From contig NZ_JAAGVY010000012.1 of assembly GCF_010686655.1 (NCBI RefSeq), positions 1 to 64,000 on the forward strand: 64,000 nt of DNA, written 5' to 3'. This stretch comes from Cryomorpha ignava (GTDB lineage Bacteria; Bacteroidota; Bacteroidia; Flavobacteriales_D; Cryomorphaceae). Both the position numbers and the translations under genes were made by a program. Positions 36,679 to 45,874 of this stretch are shown piece after piece (the stretch's first letter is position 1; each line of letters begins with the position of its first letter). The notes beneath the pieces are model-generated. The model did no database searches. It was not told where the DNA came from and saw nothing but the letters and a program-made list of their open reading frames with translations.

Positions 36679-38115
36679 TTATTGCTCCCACCATCCCTTA
36701 CTATTAATATCATCACCACCCATAGCTCCCGCAGCTTCGGCATAATTCGCTGCATTGGTCGCCTGCTCGCCTTCGGGATACAGATAGCGAACGGGATACA
36801 TACCATTATTCAAATTGTCTGGCCCAGCAACAAGTGCGGGAATTCCGGTGCGGCGAATATTAAACCAGGCTTCGTGGCCGTTTGAAATCAAGCTCAACCA
36901 TTTTTGAGTCATAATTTTAGTCAGGTTGTTCGTCCCGTCAAGCGCTACATTTTCACGCGTAAAATAATCACCGGGCAAACTGGTGTTGTAATATTCAAAG
37001 CTGGCACTGATACCGTTTTGGTAATAGGTTAGGGCATCTCCACCCAAAATTCCACGCTCGCAAGCTTCCGCTAAAGCAAATTGTAACTCAGCGTATTGCA
37101 TAAACTGGCCATCAACTCCACCGGGTACATCCCTAAATATAGCGCCAAATAAACTCACATCGGAAAGGTCAATTCCTGAAGCAGCAATTGTTTCACGACT
37201 CTGGCCGTTTAGAATGCCATTAAATACGGGATTGCCTTCCAAAACACTATTCGATGTTGGTTTATAAAGCACATCAACTCTCGGATCTTCCCAAGCCGAT
37301 AAAATAGAATCTACTGTAGTCGTCATTCTGTGTTCCTGATATAAACCAAGGCTACTGTTAAACATCGGCCATTGGTTTGGTGCAGAGCTCAAATAAGGCA
37401 CCACTGCATTGTCCATATTTCCACGCATCAATCTATCTTCACTCACGAGCGTCTGCAACTGACCCGATACATCTACCCTGCCGCTTATCCTCAACAAATA
37501 GCGCACGCGAAGCGAATTTGCAAATCGAATCCATTGATCAAGGTCATTTCCAAACATCACATCCCCATCTATTGTAGCAGAAGTTTCATTGAGTGTCATA
37601 GCAGCATTCTGCAAAACAGCTAAAATGCCCAAATCCGGGTCGGTATAGATAAACTGCTGGGTATCGTATTTTGGCGTAATGTTGCCGTCAATAGCACCAA
37701 TTGCTTCACTGTAAGGCACATTGCCCCACATATCTGTAAGCTGTGAGTACATAAAGCTGCTCATAATATCGCAAACAGCTACATAAGCCTCATTGCTGTT
37801 TTCGTTTTCTTTTATAGAACGAATATCTGTTTGCAAATGGTAAAGCGTATTCCAATAGGTGCTGTTAGAACCCATTTCATACCGATCAATTCGCTCAAAC
37901 TCTACACTGGCAGCAAAATGCTCCAAATAATTAGCAAGCCTAAAGCCTTGATCAAACGTGTTTTTATCGGCAGCGACAGAAATCACATTTGCCAATAAAA
38001 ATTGCGGGCGCACGTCTTCGGGCGCATTTGGGTTTTCGTTTATTTCGTCAAACTTATCGGTACAGCCCGTGGTAAATAACCCGATGGTGAAGAGTGCTAA
38101 AAATATCTTTTTCAT
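36679..38115 (-). CDS. SusD/RagB-like outer-membrane lipoprotein
   Basis: SusD-like proteins form the lid over a SusC transporter and bind the nutrient. The ATG at 38115 starts the lipoprotein signal MKKIFLALFTIGLFTTGC; the longer frame to 38181 would run into susC. SusD features include DKFDEINENPNAPEDVRP, helical TPR-like repeats (QWIRFANSLRVRYLLRIS) and the C-terminal KWLSLISNGHEAWFNIRRTG block. At 478 residues it is typical of the SusD-like_2 type. The gap to susC is 10 bp. Its ligand is probably linked to the ABC-hydrolase-kinase genes upstream. Confidence 0.92.
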   Translation of the reverse strand: MKKIFLALFTIGLFTTGCTDKFDEINENPNAPEDVRPQFLLANVISVAADKNTFDQGFRLANYLEHFAASVEFERIDRYEMGSNSTYWNTLYHLQTDIRSIKENENSNEAYVAVCDIMSSFMYSQLTDMWGNVPYSEAIGAIDGNITPKYDTQQFIYTDPDLGILAVLQNAAMTLNETSATIDGDVMFGNDLDQWIRFANSLRVRYLLRISGRVDVSGQLQTLVSEDRLMRGNMDNAVVPYLSSAPNQWPMFNSSLGLYQEHRMTTTVDSILSAWEDPRVDVLYKPTSNSVLEGNPVFNGILNGQSRETIAASGIDLSDVSLFGAIFRDVPGGVDGQFMQYAELQFALAEACERGILGGDALTYYQNGISASFEYYNTSLPGDYFTRENVALDGTNNLTKIMTQKWLSLISNGHEAWFNIRRTGIPALVAGPDNLNNGMYPVRYLYPEGEQATNAANYAEAAGAMGGDDINSKGWWEQ

Positions 38116-38125
38116 AATCGTTGAT

Positions 38126-41100
38126 TTAAAATTGGGTTTTAAGGCTAAAGCCAAAGCTTCGTGCAGATGGATAGGATGCATCTTCTACACCATACGTAAA
38201 ATTGCGTCCCTGAATGGAGCTCAACTCTGGATCGAAATGCGGATTTTCTGTAAATAAAAGTAGGTTGCTTCCAATTAAACCAACTTCTATTTTTTGAAAT
38301 CCTATCGACTTACAAACCTTCTCGGGAAGCGAGTAATAAATGCTTACTTGTCTCAATTTCAAGTACGAAGCACTGTAAAGTGAGCTGGCTTCGTTGCCAC
38401 GGTCGTAGTAATTATTGTAATACTGACTTGCGGGAACTACCGTTGTGTTTGGAACATAAACAGGGCTTTCATCGTCGCCAATATTAACCACACCGTCACC
38501 CACAATTCCAGTTTCGCGACCTTCGAGTGTTTCTTTTAGTACGCCAGAATTACTTCCTAAAGCTTTGCTTCGCGAAACAATGGTACCACCCTTTCTCCAG
38601 TCGAATAGCACTCCAAGAGTGATGCCTCGGTAAGTAAATTGATTATTGAAACCAAGTGCGAAGTCCGGATTGTAATTGCCCAGCAAGCGGAGCGTTGCAT
38701 CTTGCACAGGCAATCCATTGTCATTGTAGAGCGTTTTTCCATCTATTTCTACAAAACCGGTTCCGTACATATCGCCTACTCTACCTCCTTCTTTGGCTAT
38801 ATAAAATACAGTGTTTGAACCCCCCGCTCCGGCAAAAACACTCGCCTGGCCAGTAACGTATTGATCTACGCCTTCGGGGAGTTTCGTAACGACACTCTCA
38901 AAAGTGGAATAGTTAAGCGACGAAACCCATTGGAATTTTTCCTTGTCAATAATTCTGGCACTTACCATGGCTTCAAATCCACGGGTGCGCACTTCGCCAC
39001 CATTTTCTACAATGTTGGTATATCCTGAAGCATCGGAAACCGGGCGCCCAATAATTTGATTTACACTCGTATTTTGATAGTAAGAGAAATCTGTTTGAAT
39101 GCGATTATTCAAAAACCAAATTTCTGCACCAGCTTCGTAAGCGTTAAGACGCTCTGGTTTCAAGTTCGAATTTTTCAAAATATTCTCATTCGTCAAGCGA
39201 AAAGAAGACCCATAATTTTGGTTGAACCGAAAGGTATTATTCAACTGATATGGATCGGTATCGTTACCAACACTCGATGCACTAAATCGAACTTTTGCGT
39301 AAGACATCGGCTTTGGAAGCTCGTATGCATTGGAAATAACATATCCCAAACCGGCAGAATAATAAGCAAAAGAGTTATTATTATCAGGCAAGGTGCTGCT
39401 CCAATCGTTTCGTAAGGTTAAATCGAGATAGTAAACATCTTGATACGACACATTTCCAATTCCGTAAAGGCTATTTATGCGTTTCTCAAAAGTTTGGCTG
39501 GCTCCCGTAAGCGGAACCCGCGAATTTGCAAGGGTATAAACCCCTGGCACGGCGAGTTGGCCTGCTTCTGTGTATTGATAGTGAATGTCTTGATCCATCC
39601 GGTTTCCACCTGCCGAAACAGAGTATTTTACATCCTTATTTATCTGGTCTTTCCATGTCAACAAGAGATCAGAATTTATTTCACTAAACGAGACATTATC
39701 TTCGCGGTAGGCGCCAAAAGGCCTTCGATTCGTGCTGTATGCGCGTTTAAAAACACGGTTATCGGTATAGTTGTCAATCCCTGTTCTTACACGTAAGCTC
39801 AACTTTTCAGTGAATTCATAATTCGCGGAAGCATTACCCAAAATCCTATTTTTCTTAAAGCTATTTGTGTTTTCAAAAAGGGTGAGATAGGGATTTGTGA
39901 GCCAGAGATAATTTAAATCGAAATGCTGAACCCCTTCCTGACCGGCTTGCCAGTAATCCTTAAGTGCTTCAATATTGGTTTGGCGACCCGTCCAGTTAAA
40001 TCCATACATCACATTTTCGTATCCAAAACCAACGGCAGGGCGGTTATCGCTGCGTGTGTAGATATAATCTGCAAAAACATCGACAGTCAACTTATCCGTC
40101 AAGTTTTGAGTCAGGCTCAAGGCAATTCCATCGCGATCGAGATCGGTATTTGGGATAACTCCCTTATTGCGAAAATTGGTGTAAGACAACCGCGCGCTTC
40201 CATTATCGCCATTTGACGTAACGGCAATATTGTTATTAAATGTTACCCCGGTTTCAAAGAAATTGCGAATATTATCAGGTCGCGAAATCCAGGGTGTTGG
40301 CGTAATGTCGGTATAAGATCCGTCAGCCCGGGTACGCGCAATTACATCGCCACCACGAACAATATTTCCATTTATATCAATTGATGGACTATCAAATTGC
40401 GCAATATTTAAACCTTGATCGAGCAATGGCCCGTAGCTGCTCAAGCCACCATCGTTTGTGCCGCCACCTGTTCCGTTTTGGAAAGCGTATTGTCCATTCG
40501 ATCCACCACCGTATTTATTCTGATGATCGGGGAGTGTAAGCACGCGATCTATGGTTACCGAACTGCTGGTGGTGACGCCAATTCCGCGTTGTTCTTTCCC
40601 GCGTTTGGTAGAAATAAGCACAACACCATTTGACGCGCGCGTACCGTAAAGCGCGGCAGATCCCGGGCCTTTCAAAATCGTGATAGATTCCATATCGTCG
40701 GGACTTAATTCAGAAGCACCATTTCCAAAATCAACTTCGTGAATGTTGCCACCATCGTTAAACAAGTTGCTGGTAATAAGCTCATTGCTTATTGGCACCC
40801 CATCAACAACAAATAGCGGTTGATTGCGGCCGCTCAATGAATTCTCTCCGCGAATAATAATCCGCGAAGAAGATCCTACGCCAGAAGAGCCATTTGTAGT
40901 TTGCACCCCAGCCACTTGTCCGGCAAGGCTATTTACCACATTTGTCATTGGCACTTGGGTTATTTGCCTATTGTCAATTTTTGTAATTGCCGATGTAAGC
41001 GATTGCTTTTCACGGTCTATTCCCAAAGCGGTAACCACAAACTCATTCAGTTGCAAGGTGCTGGCATTGAGTGTAATTGAAGCGGGCATTTCGCCATTAG

Positions 41101-41347
41101 ATACCGTTAAAGTCTTGTTTTCAAAACTGATAAATGAAATGCTAAGCGTGAAATCTGGCGTTGCACTTTTGATAGAAAATGCACCATTTGCATCTGATAT
41201 AGCGTACTCTTCCGTGCCAGTTACGTTTACCGTCGCACCAGCTATCGGTAGGTTTTCCGCATCGAGCACGCGCGAATTGTAGGTTGAGCTTTGCGCAAAT
41301 GCTGATGCGATTACAAGCTGGAATAGTAAGAGGAGAGTTAGTCTCAT
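38126..41347 (-). CDS. SusC/RagA TonB-linked outer-membrane transporter
   Basis: This 1073-residue protein has a signal peptide (LTLLLLFQLVIASAFAQ), a carboxypeptidase-regulatory-like domain (about 20-95, VLDAENLPIAGATVNVTGT), a plug (VNSLAGQVAGVQTTNGSSG then SAALYGTRASNGVVLIST) and a 22-strand barrel ending ARSFGFSLKTQF. It imports a ligand across the outer membrane with TonB energy, together with SusD 10 bp downstream. There is no N-terminal extension for anti-sigma signalling. It follows the kinase gene by about 97 bp on the same strand. Confidence 0.95.
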   Translation of the reverse strand: MRLTLLLLFQLVIASAFAQSSTYNSRVLDAENLPIAGATVNVTGTEEYAISDANGAFSIKSATPDFTLSISFISFENKTLTVSNGEMPASITLNASTLQLNEFVVTALGIDREKQSLTSAITKIDNRQITQVPMTNVVNSLAGQVAGVQTTNGSSGVGSSSRIIIRGENSLSGRNQPLFVVDGVPISNELITSNLFNDGGNIHEVDFGNGASELSPDDMESITILKGPGSAALYGTRASNGVVLISTKRGKEQRGIGVTTSSSVTIDRVLTLPDHQNKYGGGSNGQYAFQNGTGGGTNDGGLSSYGPLLDQGLNIAQFDSPSIDINGNIVRGGDVIARTRADGSYTDITPTPWISRPDNIRNFFETGVTFNNNIAVTSNGDNGSARLSYTNFRNKGVIPNTDLDRDGIALSLTQNLTDKLTVDVFADYIYTRSDNRPAVGFGYENVMYGFNWTGRQTNIEALKDYWQAGQEGVQHFDLNYLWLTNPYLTLFENTNSFKKNRILGNASANYEFTEKLSLRVRTGIDNYTDNRVFKRAYSTNRRPFGAYREDNVSFSEINSDLLLTWKDQINKDVKYSVSAGGNRMDQDIHYQYTEAGQLAVPGVYTLANSRVPLTGASQTFEKRINSLYGIGNVSYQDVYYLDLTLRNDWSSTLPDNNNSFAYYSAGLGYVISNAYELPKPMSYAKVRFSASSVGNDTDPYQLNNTFRFNQNYGSSFRLTNENILKNSNLKPERLNAYEAGAEIWFLNNRIQTDFSYYQNTSVNQIIGRPVSDASGYTNIVENGGEVRTRGFEAMVSARIIDKEKFQWVSSLNYSTFESVVTKLPEGVDQYVTGQASVFAGAGGSNTVFYIAKEGGRVGDMYGTGFVEIDGKTLYNDNGLPVQDATLRLLGNYNPDFALGFNNQFTYRGITLGVLFDWRKGGTIVSRSKALGSNSGVLKETLEGRETGIVGDGVVNIGDDESPVYVPNTTVVPASQYYNNYYDRGNEASSLYSASYLKLRQVSIYYSLPEKVCKSIGFQKIEVGLIGSNLLLFTENPHFDPELSSIQGRNFTYGVEDASYPSARSFGFSLKTQF

Positions 41348-41408
41348 ATAATATTGATTATTATCGGTTTATTTTGTAAATATCTTTAGGCATTTTGCCA
41401 ATATTTTG

Positions 41409-41452
41409 AGCCGTAGCATGCACTTCGACTCCGCTCAGTGACCACTACGGCT
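41409..41452 (-). repeat. Hairpin with a CACTTCGACTCCGCTCAG-type loop
   Basis: AGCCGTAG (41409-41416) pairs with CTACGGCT (41445-41452), overlapping the stop codon of the kinase gene. The loop holds CACTTCGACTCCGCTCAG, a motif I recognise as widely scattered in Bacteroidota intergenic DNA. It could stabilise or end the upstream mRNA segment before susC. Confidence 0.6.
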
Positions 41453-42440
41453 GTACTCCCTTGAGTGTATTTCTTGCTTCTTCCATTAAATCTTTTCGCT
41501 TCTCAAGGTTTATTTCCAATGGCAATTGTGCCAATCCAAGCATTCTGCGCAAGATTTCTGCGGCGCTGTATTTTTCGGTAAGCACGCTGTCTATTTTGGC
41601 TTTCGCCGAATAGCGATTCATTACGAATTCAATGATTTCAGCCGATTGATCTGCCATTTTTAAATGGGCACACATTACACCAATATCAAATTCGGGATCA
41701 CCAAAAAAGCAAAACTCGGGATCGATTATCTTAATGCCATCGGCCGTTTTAAGCCAACTTCCTGGAAAATAGTCACCGTGCAGAATTGCTGGGCCGTCAG
41801 CGAGATAGCGATCACCAAGTTCTTTTACTGCGACATGTAAGGATTTGTCGGCTTTAAAATCTTTGGCGAAAGCGGCAAGTCCGGGAAGGATTTCATCCAG
41901 ATTAATCCCATTGTTTTCCAGATAGGGAATCACAAAAATATGCTCAAAATTCAAGAAGCGCATTTCTCTGTTTCTGATAGGGTTATTGACCTTTTTCACA
42001 GGAAAGGAAGCGTGGAGATCTGCTGCAAAATCAACAAGTATTTCCAAATCGGCTTGATCGATATTTTCTCCTTCTCGGTAAAGTCGTGAATAGTCAGAGC
42101 CTGCCCCCAAATCGTCCATTATCATCACGCTATTTTCCTTATCGAGACCAATTACATTTGGGGTCATCGCTTTGAGTGCAGCATTTCCAGAAAGGATTTC
42201 GTAAAACCTTGCTTCGCTCAAAACGCGCTCAACGGGAGCGGCCACTTGCGGGTATTTCTCAACAAAATCGCGGCTTTGCTTCACTATAAAACTGCGCTCA
42301 CCGGTATCAACCCGAAGCGTAAAATTCATGTTTCCTTCACCGGGTTTTTCGATTTTAGCAATCTGCTCATCCGGCTTCAGCCAGCCCTGATTTTTCAGGT
42401 AAGCTTCAAGTTCGTTTTTATCTTTCAATAGTTTTTTCAT
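41445..42440 (-). CDS. Methylthioribose-kinase-like phosphotransferase
   Basis: This 331-residue APH/choline-kinase-fold protein has a nucleotide loop near EGNMNFTLRVDTG, the catalytic-loop sequence AILHGDYFPGSWLKT and the metal-binding IKIIDPEFCFFGDPEFDIG. These match 5-methylthioribose kinase (MtnK) and related sugar or thiamine kinases better than aminoglycoside kinases. It lies 4 bp downstream of the nucleoside hydrolase, so it probably phosphorylates the sugar or base released by that enzyme. The exact substrate is not determined by the sequence. Confidence 0.75.
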   Translation of the reverse strand: MKKLLKDKNELEAYLKNQGWLKPDEQIAKIEKPGEGNMNFTLRVDTGERSFIVKQSRDFVEKYPQVAAPVERVLSEARFYEILSGNAALKAMTPNVIGLDKENSVMIMDDLGAGSDYSRLYREGENIDQADLEILVDFAADLHASFPVKKVNNPIRNREMRFLNFEHIFVIPYLENNGINLDEILPGLAAFAKDFKADKSLHVAVKELGDRYLADGPAILHGDYFPGSWLKTADGIKIIDPEFCFFGDPEFDIGVMCAHLKMADQSAEIIEFVMNRYSAKAKIDSVLTEKYSAAEILRRMLGLAQLPLEINLEKRKDLMEEARNTLKGVQP

Positions 42441-42444
42441 GCGA

Positions 42445-43359
42445 TTATGCGTTCAAACTTTTCATTAATTTCTCGTGGTATCCTTCTGCCACGTCGTAGC
42501 AATACGTTACCGGGTAACCCTGATTTTTATCGCAAAGCAGGTAGTCTTTAAAATCGTTTTCGTCACTCACCGTGTCGTTCGGGTGAATTTCGATTCTGGC
42601 ATTTAGCTTTTCAGAAATAATGTCATTGGGATTGATAATGTAGTGGCTGGCAAGCACATCAAAAGGGTTAAATCCGTCGGCACCCTGATCTTTCCATTGT
42701 TGAAGCCAGTTCTTAGATTCACTGGCAAGCCACTTATTGCCGGCGTCTCCCGCAGCTTGTTGATCCAAATCATTTTGCTTGATCCATACCTTGCTCGAAA
42801 TCTCAAACGGACAAAGCACTACTGCCACTTTATGCTGAAACATCAATCGAAACGACTCGACATCCATATCAAAATTGGCGTCTCCGGCATTGCGGCCTTT
42901 GTTGCCAATAGCAAAATTATCAGTTGGCTTCCGCCGACCCGCTACCAAAACCACTTCTTCGATTTTCGAACTTAATTCGGGATATTTCAAGAGCAGCAGA
43001 CCCACATTTGTCGCCGGGCCAATAGCCATAATAATCAGCTTTTGATTTTTTAAGGCTTCCGCCAATGCTTCAACGGCTTCGTTTGTTTTGATCTTTCCAA
43101 GTTCTATTTTCTCGCCAGCTCCTTTGTAAACAGGAATTTTTTCGTAGGCAAATTCACTCGCCATTTTTTGGCAAAGCGGAAATGCATTCTTGATCGACGT
43201 ATTTCCAAATACCGCCGAAATTCCATGGATTTTCACATTTTCTGCTCTGAACAATTGCAAAATCGCGTAGCCATCATCTACATCAGAATATCCGGGGCGA
43301 TTTTCGCGCTCCATGCCTACCGATAAATCGCTGTCAATCCAAACGTGTTTTTTTGTCAT
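42445..43359 (-). CDS. Nucleoside hydrolase (IunH family)
   Basis: Nucleoside hydrolases split ribonucleosides into base and ribose using a calcium ion held by an N-terminal Asp cluster. The N-terminus has IDSDLSVGM then DVDDGYAILQLF, an Asp cluster with an unusual 11-residue insertion between its two halves. ISAVFGNTSIKNAF and the MAIGPATNVGLLL motif follow, and NFDMDVESFRLMF is the conserved late Asp-containing loop. The insertion suggests a divergent substrate range. It sits between the ABC ATPase and the kinase. Confidence 0.82.
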   Translation of the reverse strand: MTKKHVWIDSDLSVGMERENRPGYSDVDDGYAILQLFRAENVKIHGISAVFGNTSIKNAFPLCQKMASEFAYEKIPVYKGAGEKIELGKIKTNEAVEALAEALKNQKLIIMAIGPATNVGLLLLKYPELSSKIEEVVLVAGRRKPTDNFAIGNKGRNAGDANFDMDVESFRLMFQHKVAVVLCPFEISSKVWIKQNDLDQQAAGDAGNKWLASESKNWLQQWKDQGADGFNPFDVLASHYIINPNDIISEKLNARIEIHPNDTVSDENDFKDYLLCDKNQGYPVTYCYDVAEGYHEKLMKSLNA

Positions 43360-43379
43360 TTTGCTTGTTGTTTTAAATC

Positions 43380-43500
43380 CGTTACGCCGTCGTGAGAGTT
43401 TATCACGCCCTTCAGCGTGACGTCTCGCGAGGGACTATCTTTTACATACGCACCCCCAAAAGGTCGTCGGGCGTCTCGCCCGGTTTCTATATTCAATTTT
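43380..43500. repeat. Cluster of three hairpins between ABC ATPase and nucleoside hydrolase
   Basis: CGTGA/TCACG (43391-43407) and CACGC/GCGTG (43404-43419) overlap and compete, and CGGGCG-TCT-CGCCCG (43468-43482) is a strong third stem. This 145-base spacer is the only sizeable break within the operon. It could stabilise one part of the mRNA or attenuate transcription. Confidence 0.6.
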
Positions 43501-43504
43501 TCCA

Positions 43505-44257
43505 TCACTTTCGCAGTGTTTCACGTTCCACTTTCCCCGGAATCAAATTCTCCCAAAACCCAATTTCATTTTGTACGCCCGTCACCGGATCATTGATAAA
43601 ATCAGTTTTGTCCTTATACACCTTTAGTCTTCCACTCTGCATAAAGGCAATCTCGTCGCCCATCAAAATGGCTTCTTTCAAATCGTGGGTTACAAAAAGT
43701 GAAGTGATTTGATATTTCGCCGTAAGGCTCTTAAAAAACTCCTGCATGCGCTGCCGCGTTCCCGCATCTAAACTCCCAAATGGCTCGTCGAGAAGTAGTA
43801 GCGAAGGGCTGGTAATGATCGCTCGACCAAACGAAACCCGCTGCCGCTGTCCGCCAGAGAGTTGGTGCGGCATCTTGGTTTCCTGGCCATTTAGCTCTAG
43901 GCTTTCAACCATCGCATTTACTTTTTCCACGATTTCCTTTTCAGGAAATTTCTTGATGCGCAAGCCAAAAGCGATATTCTCAAAAATATTGAGATGCGGA
44001 AAAAGCAAATCTTCCTGATAGAGATACACCACATTTCGCTTGCCTGGTTTTACATTGTCAATATTTTTGCCGCCAAGGCTAATCGTTCCCGCATCGGCAT
44101 TTTCAAGACCGGCAACAATCTTGAGCATGGTGGTTTTTCCACATCCCGATTTTCCCAAAATGCTTAGCGTTTTATGGGCATCGAGCGAGAAATTTAAATC
44201 TCTCACCACCGCTTCGTTATGGAAGCTTTTCACGATATTTTTGACTTCTAAAAACAC
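43505..44257 (-). CDS. ABC importer ATP-binding subunit (YnjD/ThiQ/FbpC-like)
   Basis: This 250-residue ATPase has Walker [19 protein letters not shown]-loop [14 protein letters not shown], signature [14 protein letters not shown], Walker [13 protein letters not shown] and H-loop [10 protein letters not shown]. The sequence fits importers of the iron/thiamine/polyamine type, with no regulatory C-terminal domain. It powers the two permeases encoded directly upstream; its start abuts the permease stop with a 1-bp overlap. Confidence 0.92.
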   Translation of the reverse strand: MFLEVKNIVKSFHNEAVVRDLNFSLDAHKTLSILGKSGCGKTTMLKIVAGLENADAGTISLGGKNIDNVKPGKRNVVYLYQEDLLFPHLNIFENIAFGLRIKKFPEKEIVEKVNAMVESLELNGQETKMPHQLSGGQRQRVSFGRAIITSPSLLLLDEPFGSLDAGTRQRMQEFFKSLTAKYQITSLFVTHDLKEAILMGDEIAFMQSGRLKVYKDKTDFINDPVTGVQNEIGFWENLIPGKVERETLRK

Positions 44258-45030
44258 TATATCAGTTTGTTAAAAACATATCTTTTATTGATGTAAAGCA
44301 GCAATACCGGCGGAAAAATCAGCAGGCAGCAGCTCAATGCGCCGTAATAAAAATTGGCTTCTTTAATGAATAAGAACACTTTGATCGTCAGCGTTTGCAC
44401 CTTTCCCACACCAATTATCGACGTAAGTCCGTACTCGAACCACGAAATCAAAAATGTTTGAAAAAAGCAGATGAGCAACATTCCTTTTGCGAGTGGTAGC
44501 AGCACTTTTAAGAAAGTCTGCCTGCGGTTTCCGCCCAAAGTCGCCGTCAATTCTTCATACTGACGAATGCGTTCATTCCAAAAACTGCTAAAGAATATCA
44601 AGGCGTATGGAAAAGCGATCATAAACTGTGCGACGATCACACCTGTAGCACTTCCAAAAAGACCAGTCATTAGAAAGAAATAGCTTAAACAAGCAGCAAA
44701 AACAACCGGAGCCAGAATATATGGAAAGTAGGTAAGGAGTGTAAAAAGGCGCTTTCGCGGATGGTAAGAAACCGAGCGGCTAATTAAAAACCCGGAAAGT
44801 GTTGATGTAAATGCGACTGAAAGAGAGATTACTATCGACAAGACAAAACTTGAAATCAAACCCGTTTCTGACGAGAAAATTTGCGTCCAATTTCGCAAGC
44901 CAAAATAGTTTGGCAACACATCGGGAAACCGCCATTCTGAAGCCATCGAGAGCAAAACCATATACGCAAACGGAAATACGATGAGCACGACCAAAAGAGT
45001 CAATATGAAAGGCTTCCAGCTAAATTTCAT
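44257..45030 (-). CDS. ABC importer permease 2 (YnjC-like half)
   Basis: This 257-residue inner-membrane protein has about six helices, starting with FILTLLVVLIVFPFAYMVLLS. The EAA loop that contacts the ATPase reads YEELTATLGGNRRQTFLKVLLP. In enteric YnjC the two permease halves are fused; here they are separate genes overlapping by 11 bp. Confidence 0.88.
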   Translation of the reverse strand: MKFSWKPFILTLLVVLIVFPFAYMVLLSMASEWRFPDVLPNYFGLRNWTQIFSSETGLISSFVLSIVISLSVAFTSTLSGFLISRSVSYHPRKRLFTLLTYFPYILAPVVFAACLSYFFLMTGLFGSATGVIVAQFMIAFPYALIFFSSFWNERIRQYEELTATLGGNRRQTFLKVLLPLAKGMLLICFFQTFLISWFEYGLTSIIGVGKVQTLTIKVFLFIKEANFYYGALSCCLLIFPPVLLLYINKRYVFNKLI

Positions 45031-45874
45031 TGAGCGTCATTTTTTTCCGTGAGAAAAGAGCGATGGCGGCAAGCGAAACCACAATGGTGTAAATAACGGC
45101 CACTACGTAGCCTTCAGAAATTTTGGAGAGATCGTACTGATTCAATTCGCGGATTATGAGCACCGAAAGCATTTGCGGCGATTCCTGTCCGAGAATTAAA
45201 GGCACTTCGTAAGCACCGAGTAGAAAAATAAAATAAAGCGCAATCAGCGTCCATGTTTTGCGAAGGATAATCGGAATTGTCACTTTCCAGGTAACCTGCG
45301 AACTATTCGCGCCAAGCGAAAAGGCAAGTTTGGACAATTCTTCAACCCGTTCGTTTTTATAGACATTCAAAAAAAGCAGCACAAAAAACGGCATAACCAC
45401 CGTGATAAATGTGAGCATAATGCCAATGGACAATTGGTCGTTAACCAGATCAGGAAAGAATCGCACTTTGGTAATCCATCCAAAACTATAGGCTATTCGC
45501 GAGAAAAAACCCGCTTTTGAAAAGAGCTGAAATGTGAAAAATGCCGCCACAATTCCCGGAATGGCAAGGGGCAAATAGATGATAAAAGACAGAAATCGCT
45601 TATTGAGTTCGCGGGTAAATTTGAGTGCTACCCACATAGCAATACTCACCGAAAGCAAAACAGAAATTGCAGCAACAACAGCGCTATAACCAAATGAACC
45701 CAGCACTTCTCCCGATGCAAAAACCGATTTCCAAAAGGCAAGGGTGAAGCCAGTATTCAAAACGCCAACCATGCCAAAACTGTAAAGCAGGGCATAAATA
45801 AATGCTGCACAGAAAGGCACTACGCCGATCAGCACAAAAAAGAGCAAACCAATATTTACCAACTTATTTTTCAA
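45020..45874 (-). CDS. ABC importer permease 1
   Basis: This 284-residue membrane protein has six hydrophobic helices (LLFFVLIGVVPFCAAFIYALL first) and an EAA loop (VEELSKLAFSLGANSSQVTW). It pairs with the second permease to form the channel. It overlaps the substrate-binding-protein gene by 11 bp, indicating tight co-expression. Confidence 0.88.
   Translation of the reverse strand: MKNKLVNIGLLFFVLIGVVPFCAAFIYALLYSFGMVGVLNTGFTLAFWKSVFASGEVLGSFGYSAVVAAISVLLSVSIAMWVALKFTRELNKRFLSFIIYLPLAIPGIVAAFFTFQLFSKAGFFSRIAYSFGWITKVRFFPDLVNDQLSIGIMLTFITVVMPFFVLLFLNVYKNERVEELSKLAFSLGANSSQVTWKVTIPIILRKTWTLIALYFIFLLGAYEVPLILGQESPQMLSVLIIRELNQYDLSKISEGYVVAVIYTIVVSLAAIALFSRKKMTLNEI

Noticed and set aside
39056-39796. 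Plus-strand open frames of about 118 codons within susC
   Set aside because: They are shadows of the minus-strand susC frame, which is fully explained by plug and barrel motifs.
41445-42440. Aminoglycoside resistance kinase
   Set aside because: The catalytic loop and DPEF motif resemble methylthioribose kinases, and the gene lies in a metabolic uptake operon.
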